Shown one piece after another: positions 19,511 to 27,608 of a stretch of 64,000 nt of DNA. Within the stretch, counting starts at the first letter, position 1, and every line of letters starts with the position of its first letter. The stretch comes from Mangrovimonas aestuarii (GTDB lineage Bacteria; Bacteroidota; Bacteroidia; Flavobacteriales; Flavobacteriaceae). Below the pieces are notes generated by a model, which had not been told where the DNA came from, did not search any database, and saw nothing but the letters and a program-made list of their open reading frames with translations. The stretch lies in NCBI RefSeq assembly GCF_028767185.1, contig NZ_JARACK010000007.1:124001-188000 (forward strand), given 5' to 3'. Both the position numbers and the translations under genes were made by a program.

Positions 19511-19543
19511 TTGCTGCCTTCTACAAACTTTTTGTTAAATTTG
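19511..19543 (+). promoter_or_regulatory. Promoter of tmRNA (TTG-N22-TAAATTTG)
   Basis: TTG at 19511-19513 and the perfect -7 element TAAATTTG at 19536-19543 lie about 50 bases before the mature tmRNA 5' end. That leaves a short leader for RNase P to remove. Confidence 0.5.
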
Positions 19544-19591
19544 CAATTCTTGTCCCTAAGCATAGGGATAACAAGAGTTCTTATACATATT

Positions 19592-19987
19592 GGGGTCGAC
19601 TGGTTTTGACAGCGAGCTGTATTGAACGGTAAGCACGTCGCGTAATGAAATTGAAACGCGTAAAAGGCTATTTCAAACTTTTAAACGGCGAGAATAACTA
19701 CGCTTTAGCTGCTTAATTCTGAATTATAGTAAGATGAGCCTCGTTCCGCTAGGCGGAAAAGCTAAATGTCCCTTGAAAGCCTTGGTTAACGGCGTTCTAC
19801 TCAGGGGCATCGTAAAAGTTAACATAGAATCTGTAGGGTTTCGATGCAGGTTTGAAGCTTAAGAAACTAAGTTATAAGTAGGTTGTTTTTTGCCAGCTTA
19901 TAACCTATAACCGAGAAAAAACTAAACGTGTAGAAAGCCCTTTGGTCACTTGTTTGGACGGGAGTTCGATTCTCCCCGACTCCACCA
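19592..19987 (+). ncRNA. ssrA: Transfer-messenger RNA (tmRNA)
   Basis: The 396-nt RNA begins GGGGTCGACTGG and ends TTCGATTCTCCCCGACTCCACCA. GGGGTC (19592-19597) pairs with GACTCC (19978-19983) in the acceptor stem, and GTTCGATTC forms the T-arm. The resume codon region at 19687-19716 encodes the tag GENNYALAA followed by TAA, the form expected in Flavobacteria. tmRNA rescues stalled ribosomes and marks the unfinished protein for degradation by ClpXP and FtsH (FtsH is encoded at 50941-52893). The encoded CCA end is present. ssrA 3' ends are frequent integration sites, which matters for the odd gene block immediately downstream. Confidence 0.96.
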
Positions 19988-19988
19988 C

Positions 19989-20034
19989 AAAAAACCTTCA
20001 ACCTCTTATATAAAAAGAGTTTGAAGGTTTTTTA
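19989..20034 (+). terminator. Rho-independent terminator after tmRNA
   Basis: AAAACCTTCAA and TTGAAGGTTTT pair around a short internal mismatch and an AT-rich loop. A T-rich tail starts directly after the CCA end. Confidence 0.75.
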
Positions 20035-20357
20035 TTTTCTGATTTGTACAATTTCTGTACGACAAAGAACAAATTAACGTCATTCATTCCCTTAAAATTA
20101 ATAACGGTTAACAAACAATATACATCTACCCTTTTGCTTTTTTTTTTTACGAGCTCAAGAAACATTAAATGCAGCTTCCCACATTCATATTGCACTTTAC
20201 TAATCGTAAAAAAGTAAAAGCCTCGCTTTTCAAATTTCAGTCTTAATCTATAATAACCGGTTACAAATGCTTACAATCGACTAATATCGTTTAGAGTACC
20301 TTATGGAATAATTGAACCTTTCATGGAGCAAACTCTTTCATAATAAATGAAAAAGGA
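20035..20357. other. Noncoding stretch between tmRNA terminator and cassette-like block
   Basis: No convincing gene is present; a 65-codon minus-strand frame at 19998-20195 has no family resemblance and crosses the tmRNA terminator. A small inverted pair GTACA/TGTAC occurs near 20046-20060, and the rest is AT-rich. No second copy of the tmRNA 3' end was seen here. Confidence 0.5.
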
Positions 20358-20387
20358 TTGCTTTTGTAGGAAATTAATCTATTTTTG
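20358..20387 (+). promoter_or_regulatory. Strong promoter TTG-N19-TATTTTTG ahead of the ProC-like gene
   Basis: TTG at 20358-20360, exactly 19 bases, then TATTTTTG at 20380-20387 is a full match to the Bacteroidota promoter consensus. Transcription would begin near 20394, upstream of the GTTAGGC core at 20434, and run through the cassette-like genes. Confidence 0.6.
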
Positions 20388-20433
20388 AGCGAATAAAATA
20401 TAATGGGGCTGTAGAAAATACCTTTATCCATAC

Positions 20434-20442
20434 GTTAGGCGT
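20434..20442 (+). repeat. GTTAGGCGT core, inverted copy of the downstream palindrome end
   Basis: GTTAGGC fits the integron recombination core GTTRRRY. The nine bases GTTAGGCGT are the exact reverse complement of ACGCCTAAC at 21343-21351, the left end of the palindromic element after the ProC-like gene. The core lies 47 bases after a strong promoter and 82 bases before the gene, the position an attachment site would have. Chance occurrence of a 9-mer is possible. Confidence 0.4.
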
Positions 20443-20523
20443 CATTTTAGCGAAGAAGAATAGGATTTAAGAAAAATAAAGGAGATTTTGAACAATATAA
20501 AACTCTATCAAAAATAAAATTAA

Positions 20524-21384
20524 ATGAAAATTGCAATAGTCGGTTTTGGAAATATGGGACAAACTTATGCCAGTAGTTTTGTCAGTTCTGGTTTTATTAA
20601 ATCAGATGATATTTTTGTGTTGACACGAGACTTATCTAAAGTTTCAAACAAATACACTATTCCTGATACGAATTTTTTTACAGAAATCAGTGCGTCATTT
20701 TTGTCAGTTGATATTGTCATAGTCGCAGTAAAACCTCAAGACTTCAGTAATTTGTGTTTGCAAATTAAAGATTTTATTACCGAAGATCATTTAATTTTAT
20801 CAGTAATGGCTGGAGTTTCAATTGATAATATTTCAAAAAAATTACAAGTCAAAAAAATAATTCGGTCAATGCCAAATATTCCGACACAAATAGGACAAGG
20901 TATGACCGTTTTTACAGCTTCTCAAGAAGTAGATAGAAAAGATTTATTTATTATTCAAAATCTAATAAATACCACTGGAAAATCATTATTCCTTGAAAAT
21001 GAAGAAATGATTAACTCGTCAACTGCTATTTCAGGAAGTGGACCAGCTTACGTTTATTATTTTATGAATGCGATAATTGACTCAGCAATAAATTTAGGAT
21101 TTACAAAATCGGAAGCGGAGTTTTTAGTGCAACAAACGTTTCTGGGTTCTATACAATTACAAAACAGAAGCAATTTATCAAATTTAGAGTGGATTGAAAA
21201 AGTAGCTTCAAAAGGAGGGACAACTGAAGCCGCTTTGGGTATATTTCATTCATATGATTTAAAATCCAAAATTAATGAAGGCATTATTCAAGCTAATGCA
21301 AGAGCAATAGAACTTGGTAAATTAATTGATAAACAAAAACGAACGCCTAACAACGGCTATAAGCAATTGGGGCAAAAGTGTTAA
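20524..21384 (+). CDS. proC: Pyrroline-5-carboxylate reductase family protein (ProC-like) with extra C-terminal tail
   Basis: The 286 residues have the NADPH-binding GFGNMG (7-12), AVKPQD (68-73), SMPN (115-118), STAISGSGPAYVYYF (166-180) and VASKGGTTEAAL (228-239). All are P5C reductase motifs. The enzyme reduces pyrroline-5-carboxylate to proline in the cytoplasm. Residues 274-286 and the stop codon are encoded by the left arm of the palindromic element at 21343-21478, so the original C-terminus was probably near residue 273. No other proline genes are nearby. Its placement after tmRNA and between recombination-like sites suggests acquisition by transfer. Whether it is the organism's only proC is unknown. 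Confidence 0.88.
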   Translation: MKIAIVGFGNMGQTYASSFVSSGFIKSDDIFVLTRDLSKVSNKYTIPDTNFFTEISASFLSVDIVIVAVKPQDFSNLCLQIKDFITEDHLILSVMAGVSIDNISKKLQVKKIIRSMPNIPTQIGQGMTVFTASQEVDRKDLFIIQNLINTTGKSLFLENEEMINSSTAISGSGPAYVYYFMNAIIDSAINLGFTKSEAEFLVQQTFLGSIQLQNRSNLSNLEWIEKVASKGGTTEAALGIFHSYDLKSKINEGIIQANARAIELGKLIDKQKRTPNNGYKQLGQKC

Positions 21385-21478
21385 AACGAAAGTATAAATA
21401 TATCACAAAGGTCGGTGTTAAACCTAAAAGTTGAGGCTTACCAAATCCCCAACTGCTCATAGCCCAACCGTTGTGCGT
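21343..21478 (+). repeat. 136-bp imperfect palindrome resembling an integron attC site
   Basis: The left arm (21343-21372) reads ACGCCTAACAACGG then CTATAAGCAATTGGGG. The reverse complement of the right arm (21447-21478) reads ACGCACAACGGTTGGG then CTATGAGCAGTTGGGG. GCCTAAC at 21345-21351 fits the attC half-site RYYYAAC exactly. The opposite end GTTGTGC (21470-21476) fits GTTRRRY at all but one position. The arms pair imperfectly with a few extra-helical bases, as attC hairpins do. The middle 74 bases are unpaired or weakly paired. Similar intergenic elements recur in Bacteroidota genomes, to my recollection. Confidence 0.6.
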
Positions 21479-21493
21479 AAGTTTTGAAAAAAA

Positions 21494-21901
21494 ATGAAAT
21501 ATCTAAATATAATTATAGTTCTGACTTTATTTGTTTCGTGCAAAACGGACAATGAAACGGAATTCTTTGAAATCAAACTAACAGACAAAACAGTTGTCGG
21601 AATTTCGCCTGACTCTACACAGATTGCGGAAATGAAAAAAGAATATGGAGAAGATGATTTCTATACTGTTACGGATGATGTAATGAGGTATAATGCACAA
21701 ATGCTTAGAATAATTGATAGCTTAAAAATAAAGTACGTGCATACGGATAAAAGATTACTTCGAATCATAACACCAAAAGATCAAATCGAAGTTAATAACG
21801 ATACATCTGAAATAAAGTGGAGATACGTTTATTACAACGGAACAGAAACTCTTGAAAAAGATGTGTTTGAAATAATTAACCTTGCTAAATTTTACGAATA
21901 A
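21494..21901 (+). CDS. Hypothetical lipoprotein in cassette-like block
   Basis: The 135 residues start with a lipoprotein signal MKYLNIIIVLTLFVSC, with the lipidated Cys at 16. The rest is charged and has no family motif I recognise; segments such as SPDSTQIAEMKKEYGEDDFY and YNAQMLRIIDSL are predicted helical. The ATG lies 16 bases after the right end of the palindromic element, and the M23 peptidase begins eight bases downstream. The gene therefore seems to belong to one mobile unit. The function is unknown. Confidence 0.6.
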   Translation: MKYLNIIIVLTLFVSCKTDNETEFFEIKLTDKTVVGISPDSTQIAEMKKEYGEDDFYTVTDDVMRYNAQMLRIIDSLKIKYVHTDKRLLRIITPKDQIEVNNDTSEIKWRYVYYNGTETLEKDVFEIINLAKFYE

Positions 21902-21909
21902 AAAATATA

Positions 21910-22422
21910 TTGAGGAAAAGAAAGATAATTTTAATCAGCATATTGACTATCCTAATTTTTGGGCTTTTGATTCCACAAAATTTAAAAATGCCTGTTGACG
22001 GAGCTTCCAAAGCTGATTATAATTCAAAATCATTTTGGTTTTTTCCTTGGGGAAAATCAGTTACCCATAAAGGAGTCGATATTTTTGCTAAAAAAGGAAC
22101 TGAAATTAACTCTTCAACCTCTGGATTGGTTTTATACTCTGGAGAAATAAGTATTGGAGGAAAGTTTGTTTTAATACTTGGACCAAAATGGCGGCTACAC
22201 TACTATGCACACTTGGACGAATTAAAAACATCGTCCCTGACATATGTAAATAATAAATCTTTAATTGGAACCGTAGGAACAAGTGGAAACGCTGTTGGAA
22301 AATCACCTCATTTACATTATTCCATTGTAACAATGGTTCCTTATATCTGGAAAATTGACACTGACAAGCAAGGGTGGAAAAAAATGTTCTATTTGAACCC
22401 AATTGAATATTTAGAAAACTAA
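21910..22422 (+). CDS. M23 family metallopeptidase, membrane anchored
   Basis: The 170 residues start at TTG, eight bases after the lipoprotein stop. An N-terminal hydrophobic segment (about 6-22) anchors or exports the protein. The LytM/M23 domain has the zinc ligands His53 and Asp57 (HKGVD) and the catalytic HLH at 134-136, with HYYAHL at 98-103 also matching. M23 enzymes cut peptide bridges in peptidoglycan. The GGSxG-type loops are replaced by GTSGNAVGKSP, which is common. It is the last gene of the cassette-like block; a half palindrome follows. Confidence 0.85.
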   Translation: MRKRKIILISILTILIFGLLIPQNLKMPVDGASKADYNSKSFWFFPWGKSVTHKGVDIFAKKGTEINSSTSGLVLYSGEISIGGKFVLILGPKWRLHYYAHLDELKTSSLTYVNNKSLIGTVGTSGNAVGKSPHLHYSIVTMVPYIWKIDTDKQGWKKMFYLNPIEYLEN

Positions 22423-22435
22423 TAAACAAAAACTA

Positions 22436-22462
22436 CAGCCAACAATATGTAATACGCATTGC
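22436..22462 (+). repeat. Truncated half-element after the M23 gene
   Basis: A sequence starting CAGCCAACAATATG and ending ACGCATTGC resembles the left arm of the 21343 element (AACAACGG...AAGCAATTG). No matching right arm follows before the terminator at 22524, so this looks like a broken copy. Confidence 0.35.
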
Positions 22463-22523
22463 TTCTGATTTTCCTGCGGAAGATCCTTATGGCTGAACTA
22501 TGGGTGTCGACAACTTCACAAAC

Positions 22524-22561
22524 AAAAAAACCGCAGCACCCTCAAGGTTTTGCGGTTTTTT
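22524..22561. terminator. Bidirectional terminator between M23 peptidase and sulfatase
   Basis: A-rich ACCGCA pairs with TGCGGT, followed by T6 on both strands. A minor ACC/GGT pair lies within the loop. It serves the convergent genes on both sides. Confidence 0.7.
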
Positions 22562-22589
22562 GTTTTTATTAACCTGTCTTTATATCAAA

Positions 22590-24173
22590 TTAATCACGTC
22601 CTTTCTTGACGACCTCATCCATTACCTTCGACATATCAAAACTTTTACCACCTTGTACAGGAGGATAATCCATTAGGGTTTTTATATGTTTACCCATCTG
22701 TTCACTCATAGGTGCCATCAACCAAGATACTTTTTGCATAAGGTGCCCATAAGCATCTTCAGTATCATAACTTTCAAAAGGATCCATCCTCAAATTAAAT
22801 ACAAGAGGAGCTGTCCTTGCCTCTGCAGTTCCATAGTAGGTTTCCTTATAAATAAAATGGAATTTCCACGGCCCCATCCTTACTGCGTTTAAATTACTTT
22901 CATAATAATAGAAGAAAATATCTCTATCCGATTTTTCACTTTCACCTTTCCAATACGGCAGGTTATTTACACCATCAATATATTGTTTTTTAGAAGACAT
23001 GAGTTTTCCAGAAACATCTTTTACGCCTGCGGCAGCTGCTAATGAAGTGAACATATCCATATGGGCTTGAATACCGTTAAGGGTTTTACCTGCAGGAAGC
23101 ACTCCAGGCCAACGAATCATACTGGGCACACGAACCCCTCCTTCTGTTGTTCCCATTTTTTCACCTCTAAAAGGCGTTGTTCCTCCATGCGGCCAGGAAT
23201 TATGCTCAGGACCATTATCGGTAGAATACCAAATGATGGTGTTTTCATCCAATCCATTGGCTTTTAAAAATTCTAAAACCAAGCCCACATCATGATCATG
23301 TTGTAACATTCCTGATCCGTACATATCCGCTTCTGAAGTATAATTTTCTGCTGCATAGCGCCATTCGTCATTCAATCTGGTATACAAATGCATTCTACTG
23401 GTGTTTAACCAAACAAAGAATGGTTTGCCATCTGCTTTCGCTCGCTTCATAAAATCCTCTGCCTTTGGTATTACCTCTCCAGCATCAAAATTTTTCATGC
23501 GTTCTTGGGTTAACGGTCCGGTATCTTCAATACGCTGTTTACCAACTACACCAAATCTGGGATCATCGGTATTATCCATTTTATCGGTGGCCCAAGAGTG
23601 AATTACCCCCCTGGTTCCAAATTTTTTCTCATAATCTTCTAAATCTCCAGAATATTGTTTTGCAAAATTCTGATAATCCCTCTGTTCTGCTTCCTCTTGC
23701 GTATTAAGGTGGTAAAGGTTACCATAGAACTCATCAAATCCGTGAGCTGTTGGCAAGTGTTCGTTACGGTCGCCCAAGTGGTTCTTACCAAAATGCCCTG
23801 TAGCATAACCTTCTGCTTTCAACACTTCTGCCAAACAAGGTGACTCTGCTTTTAGCCCCAAGGCATCTCCTGGCTGCCCTACGGTGGTCATTCCGCTTCG
23901 TATTGGGTATTGCCCCGTAATAAAACTAGCTCGCCCGGCTGTACAACTTGGTTGTGCATAGTGATCTGTGAATTTAATTCCTTCGTTTCCAATCTTATCA
24001 ATGTTAGGTGTAGTATACCCCATGGTTCCCATTCCATAGGCGCTAACATTTTGCCAACCTACATCGTCTCCCCAAATAACCAAAATATTAGGTTTCTTGT
24101 TTTGGGCAATTGCCAGAAAGGGAATTAAAAGCACCAACGCCCAAATTTTTGTAATGAGTTTGTTTTCTTTCAT
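22590..24173 (-). CDS. Secreted arylsulfatase-family sulfatase
   Basis: The 527 residues open with a signal peptide (1-24, ending AIAQ). The sulfatase active site follows: Asp36-Asp37 in WGDDVGWQN for calcium, and the C-T-A-G-R sequence with Cys77, the residue converted to formylglycine. Later [15 protein letters not shown] holds the second metal/substrate region. Formylglycine sulfatases use C-x-P-x-R or C-x-A-x-R, so the Ala variant is acceptable. It removes sulfate esters in the periplasm, but the substrate cannot be named. No polysaccharide-lyase or SusCD genes are near, so it is not in a classic utilization locus. A maturation enzyme is not in the window. Confidence 0.9.
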   Translation of the reverse strand: MKENKLITKIWALVLLIPFLAIAQNKKPNILVIWGDDVGWQNVSAYGMGTMGYTTPNIDKIGNEGIKFTDHYAQPSCTAGRASFITGQYPIRSGMTTVGQPGDALGLKAESPCLAEVLKAEGYATGHFGKNHLGDRNEHLPTAHGFDEFYGNLYHLNTQEEAEQRDYQNFAKQYSGDLEDYEKKFGTRGVIHSWATDKMDNTDDPRFGVVGKQRIEDTGPLTQERMKNFDAGEVIPKAEDFMKRAKADGKPFFVWLNTSRMHLYTRLNDEWRYAAENYTSEADMYGSGMLQHDHDVGLVLEFLKANGLDENTIIWYSTDNGPEHNSWPHGGTTPFRGEKMGTTEGGVRVPSMIRWPGVLPAGKTLNGIQAHMDMFTSLAAAAGVKDVSGKLMSSKKQYIDGVNNLPYWKGESEKSDRDIFFYYYESNLNAVRMGPWKFHFIYKETYYGTAEARTAPLVFNLRMDPFESYDTEDAYGHLMQKVSWLMAPMSEQMGKHIKTLMDYPPVQGGKSFDMSKVMDEVVKKGRD

Positions 24174-24604
24174 TTTAATTGATTTTTAAATAGTTAAAAG
24201 CCCCCTAGAATACTTAAACATGCTTTTTCTTAAGAATTTAAATTCGTGCAACTATTAAGAAAATCCATATTATTTATAAGGAGTATCATTTTTAATGTTC
24301 TTGAACAAAATGTCAGTTACGGTAAAAAATAGGGCAAGTAGGACAAAAAACCTTGTATACAATTCGGAATCTATACGAAAGATTTTTCTTTTTTTCGTAA
24401 TATCAAATTTAACAAAAAAAAAAAACATAAATAATTCAACACCAAAAGATTAAACACATAAAATCAATAGTTTTACTGTATTATTTAACACAACTTAGCC
24501 AACGTATATACCCCTTACAATAGCCGACTTAAGGGATTTGTTTAGTTATTCAAAAGAATTATCGAGTATTTTTATCTTGACTTTCTTTTCCTTTGATAGT
24601 TATT
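24174..24604. other. Noncoding stretch between sulfatase and DUF2809 gene
   Basis: About 430 AT-rich bases separate two divergent genes. No hairpin, RNA gene or perfect TAnnTTTG box stood out. The region probably holds both promoters, but I could not place them. Confidence 0.5.
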
Positions 24605-24991
24605 ATGCATCGAAATCGATATTTATACACTTTACTCATAATACTAACGGTAATACTCGGGCTTGCTTCAAGGCGTTTTCACAATCTACTCCCCCATTGG
24701 GTACAATTGTATTTGGGTGATACACTATGGGCACTAATGGTATTTTTCCTGATTGGATTGATATTCAACAAAACAAGCACCAAAAAGATTGCTGTAATGG
24801 CACTTTTGTTTTCGTTTGGTATAGAGATAAGCCAGTTATACCATGCCGAATGGATTGACACCATACGTGCTAATCGAATAGGCGGACTAGTACTTGGCTA
24901 TGGTTTTTTATGGAGTGATCTGGTTTGCTATACCGTAGGAATTGCTTTTGGATATGTTCAGGAACAGTTTATCTTAAAAAAGAACAGTTAG
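24605..24991 (+). CDS. DUF2809 family membrane protein
   Basis: The frame could start at TTG 24593, but the ATG at 24605 (MHRNRYLYTLL) is preferred and gives 128 residues. Four hydrophobic segments are seen. The conserved DUF2809 patterns are present: LASRRFHNLLPHWVQLYLGDTLWALMVFF in segments 1-2, and FSFGIEISQLYHAEWIDTIRA near 75-95. The family is found next to many different genes and its role is unknown. The gene stands alone, 31 bases ahead of the convergent MpaB-like gene. Confidence 0.75.
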   Translation: MHRNRYLYTLLIILTVILGLASRRFHNLLPHWVQLYLGDTLWALMVFFLIGLIFNKTSTKKIAVMALLFSFGIEISQLYHAEWIDTIRANRIGGLVLGYGFLWSDLVCYTVGIAFGYVQEQFILKKNS

Positions 24992-25022
24992 ATTTCTAAC
25001 CAGCTCAATCTTACAGCCACAT

Positions 25023-25790
25023 TCACCCGGCCTGAACATCCAAGGCTTTGATTTGAGCTTTGTATTCTGAAGGCAACAAGGCATCTTTAATAATTCCATC
25101 CATCCCCAGAGACTTGCTTAACTTATAGATTGGAACGAATGGCAATAGCATTGAAACTCCTGAAAAATTCAATAATTGTTTAACCCTGCCGGGAATTACC
25201 AACTTTTGACCTTCTACCAAAATTTTGTAGCGCATTGCCCCCAAGTGCTTTTTGTACTGCTTAAACAGATCTGAAGTATATTCACTTTTTTCCAAGTTTT
25301 CCTGTAAATGAGACTCCCTTAACGGAAGCCACTCTATGTAATTGGATGGCAATAGCTTTAATCCCATTCTGTCCCCAACGCGATAAAACACATTATAGAC
25401 TTCTTCCTTTTCTGCTTCATTTAGGTTTCTTTCCAAAAGCTCATAAGATGCTATTGAATAATGAATCAGCATGAACAACACATCTCGGTACGCCCAGTCA
25501 GGTATAGCGTAGCCCCTTTTATTCTCCAAATTAGCGTGAATATTACTCATCGCATCGATTGCCAAATGAGCCCCGTCCATTGGCGCAAAAACAATGCGTC
25601 TGGCATATTTAACCGTAGAAAACAAACGGCCCAAAGGATCCTGTGGAAGTTTACCGGTATAGTACAACCAATCCACAGCTTTATTCAAAGCGAACTCTGC
25701 AGCTGCTCCAGCAAAAATAAAAAGGATAGTATCGCTCTTTCCCCAGATTTCCTTTACGATTGAATTATGTTTTACAAACCCCTTAGCCAT
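25023..25790 (-). CDS. MpaB-like (DUF2236) oxygenase family protein
   Basis: This 255-residue all-helical protein has SDTILFIFAGAAAEFALNKAV (about 19-39) and the segment RLFSTVKYARRIVFAP. These match the DUF2236 / MpaB-like oxygenase family, which includes the heme-containing rubber oxygenase Lcp. The family's conserved His/Arg pattern is only partly clear here, so heme binding is not certain. No neighbours suggest a pathway. It is a single gene between a convergent DUF2809 gene and a divergent DinB gene. Confidence 0.65.
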   Translation of the reverse strand: MAKGFVKHNSIVKEIWGKSDTILFIFAGAAAEFALNKAVDWLYYTGKLPQDPLGRLFSTVKYARRIVFAPMDGAHLAIDAMSNIHANLENKRGYAIPDWAYRDVLFMLIHYSIASYELLERNLNEAEKEEVYNVFYRVGDRMGLKLLPSNYIEWLPLRESHLQENLEKSEYTSDLFKQYKKHLGAMRYKILVEGQKLVIPGRVKQLLNFSGVSMLLPFVPIYKLSKSLGMDGIIKDALLPSEYKAQIKALDVQAG

Positions 25791-25906
25791 ATCTACAATT
25801 TACGAATATTCACTGCTACTTCCACTAGTTTATCTCTCTTTGACCATTGTTTGCGGTAACTTAAAAATTCAAAATATAGTATCTTTAAGAATCCACAATT
25901 AACAAA

Positions 25907-26416
25907 ATGAAAGACCTTTTAATTAAGCTATACCATTTCAATCTTTTATACGCCAACGAACTAGTTATTGATGTGGATGAGGATTTAATGACCCATTCAC
26001 CGGGAAAAGGATTTGAGAACCATCCGGCTTTTACTTTAGGGCACCTTGTTTCGGCAGCTGCATTAACCTCAAAATATTTGGGCGGTCCTTTTGAGTTAAG
26101 CCCTTCATGGGAACAACTGTTTAAAAGAAAAGGCCCAGGCGACCCAAGATTACCTAATAAACACAAGGAATTATATCCAAAAAAAGAAGAACTTTTAAAA
26201 GAACTGGCAAGACAGCATAAAATGGTAGAAGGCCTCATTTTAGACTTAGACGAAAATAAGCTTCTGGAAAAAGCCCAATGGCGGTTCGACACATATATGC
26301 CAACTAAGAGCGATCTTCTGTATTTTATGTGTGTAACGCACGAATCCATGCATTTAGGGCAACTGGCAGCTTGGCGTAGGGCAATGAACTTACCATCTTC
26401 ACTTGGGAGATTATAA
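25907..26416 (+). CDS. DinB-like four-helix bundle protein
   Basis: The 169 residues are predicted to form a four-helix DinB/YfiT-like bundle. Candidate metal ligands are His44 in HLVSAA and the His residues in the late segment VTHESMHLGQLAAWRR. DinB-like proteins often are metal-dependent thiol S-transferases or enzymes of unknown substrate. The start at the ATG is preceded by an AT-rich stretch without a clear promoter box. It stands alone. The family is diverse, so no reaction is assigned. Confidence 0.75.
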   Translation: MKDLLIKLYHFNLLYANELVIDVDEDLMTHSPGKGFENHPAFTLGHLVSAAALTSKYLGGPFELSPSWEQLFKRKGPGDPRLPNKHKELYPKKEELLKELARQHKMVEGLILDLDENKLLEKAQWRFDTYMPTKSDLLYFMCVTHESMHLGQLAAWRRAMNLPSSLGRL

Positions 26417-26417
26417 C

Positions 26418-26446
26418 TAAAAAAAAGCCCTCAAATTAAAGAGGGC
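26418..26446 (-). terminator. Minus-strand hairpin with T-tract
   Basis: GCCCTC (26427-26432) pairs with GAGGGC (26441-26446). The A8 run before it on the plus strand is a T-tract on the minus strand, so it would end a leftward transcript. Exonuclease III already has its own terminator at 26586. Confidence 0.55.
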
Positions 26447-26585
26447 CAAGAGAAGAAAGTTGCTATTAATCAAATAAAGAATTAAGCTATTAATCGATTA
26501 CTAAGTTAACCCCAAAACACTGCCTTACAACACATTACACGACATTGTTTTCAACAGACTTATTAACATTTCCCACAAACTAAGT

Positions 26586-26613
26586 AAAAAACCACCTATT
26601 AAAAGGTGGTTTT
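26586..26613 (-). terminator. Terminator of the exonuclease III gene
   Basis: AAAACCACCT pairs with AGGTGGTTTT. The T-tract is on the minus strand, 44 bases past the stop codon. Confidence 0.7.
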
Positions 26614-26656
26614 CAAACAACAATTAAAAAGTCCATTTTAGTTTCTAAACTGGAAC

Positions 26657-27418
26657 TTATATAACTTTTAAGCTTAACGGACAGTGATCTGAGCCCATAA
26701 TATTGGAATGTATTGTTACGTTGTTAACCTTATTGACTAAATTGTCGCTTAGCAAAAAATAATCAATACGCCAGCCAGTATTTTTAGCTCTTGAGTTAAA
26801 GCGATAGCTCCAATAAGTATAAGCAACCTCATCTGGATGCATCCTACGGAACACATCCACAAAACCAGCATTGAGCATATTGTCCATCCCATCAATTTCT
26901 ACTTGGGTATAACCAGCCGTTTTATTGTAATTGGATTTATCGTTCTTTAGGTCTATAGCTCTGTGAGCTACATTAAAATCGCCACAGACTATTACCGGCT
27001 TCTTAGATTCCAAGTCCTTTAGGAAGTTTTTAAAATCGACATCCCATTTTTCTCTATAATCCAAACGCACTAATTTTTGCCCTGAGTTTGGAACATATAC
27101 ATTTACCAAATAAAAATCTGTGTACTCCGCACAGATAACACGCCCTTCCTGATCGTGTTCTTCAACCCCCATATCGTAGGTAACATTAATAGGTTTTTCT
27201 TTGCTTAGTATTGCAGTTCCAGAATACCCTTTTCTACTGGCAGAATTACTGTACAAATGATATCCGTCTAGTTCTTCCAAAGCCTGCTTTACCTCATCAT
27301 CCTGAGCCTTGGTTTCCTGTAAACAAATAACATCGCCAGATAATTGATTTAAAGATTCCAGAAAATCTTTTTGCATTATGGCTCTAAGACCATTAACGTT
27401 CCATGATACAATATTCAT
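26657..27418 (-). CDS. xth: Exodeoxyribonuclease III
   Basis: The 253 residues match ExoIII. WNVNGLRA at the N-terminus, LQETKA with Glu35 (metal ligand), YVPNSG, GDFNVAH (catalytic Asp and Asn) and GSDHCPL with the catalytic His near the end are all present. It is an AP endonuclease and 3'-exonuclease for base-excision repair in the cytoplasm. The length and motif order are normal. It is monocistronic, with a terminator of its own. Confidence 0.93.
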   Translation of the reverse strand: MNIVSWNVNGLRAIMQKDFLESLNQLSGDVICLQETKAQDDEVKQALEELDGYHLYSNSASRKGYSGTAILSKEKPINVTYDMGVEEHDQEGRVICAEYTDFYLVNVYVPNSGQKLVRLDYREKWDVDFKNFLKDLESKKPVIVCGDFNVAHRAIDLKNDKSNYNKTAGYTQVEIDGMDNMLNAGFVDVFRRMHPDEVAYTYWSYRFNSRAKNTGWRIDYFLLSDNLVNKVNNVTIHSNIMGSDHCPLSLKVI

Positions 27419-27608
27419 CGTGTAAACTATTTAGGTTAATGTAAGGCAAGTTACGTTTTTGTTATTCAACAAGTTGCATTTATCACTATAATTCCCATTG
27501 CTATATTGTGCTATTACCCCTATTTTTTTTACATAAATCTTATAATCATTAGACTAATTGAATTTATTAACAATGAATTGCTTTATATCTAAAAAAACAA
27601 CGAAACCA

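Noticed and set aside
19426-19632. 68-residue plus-strand frame overlapping the tmRNA start
   Set aside because: It runs through the tmRNA promoter and 5' end; a chance frame.
19998-20195. 65-residue minus-strand frame behind tmRNA
   Set aside because: It crosses the tmRNA terminator, has a poly-Lys stretch from an A/T run and no family resemblance or promoter.
22430-22590. Search for a repeated tmRNA 3' end (attR) at the right edge of the block
   Set aside because: No copy of TTCGATTCTCCCCGACTCC was seen, so classic ssrA-targeting phage-type integration is not supported.
26486-26585. Possible DnaA-box or origin-like sequence (TTCCCACAA, TTATTAACA)
   Set aside because: Single weak matches without clustering or nearby replication genes.
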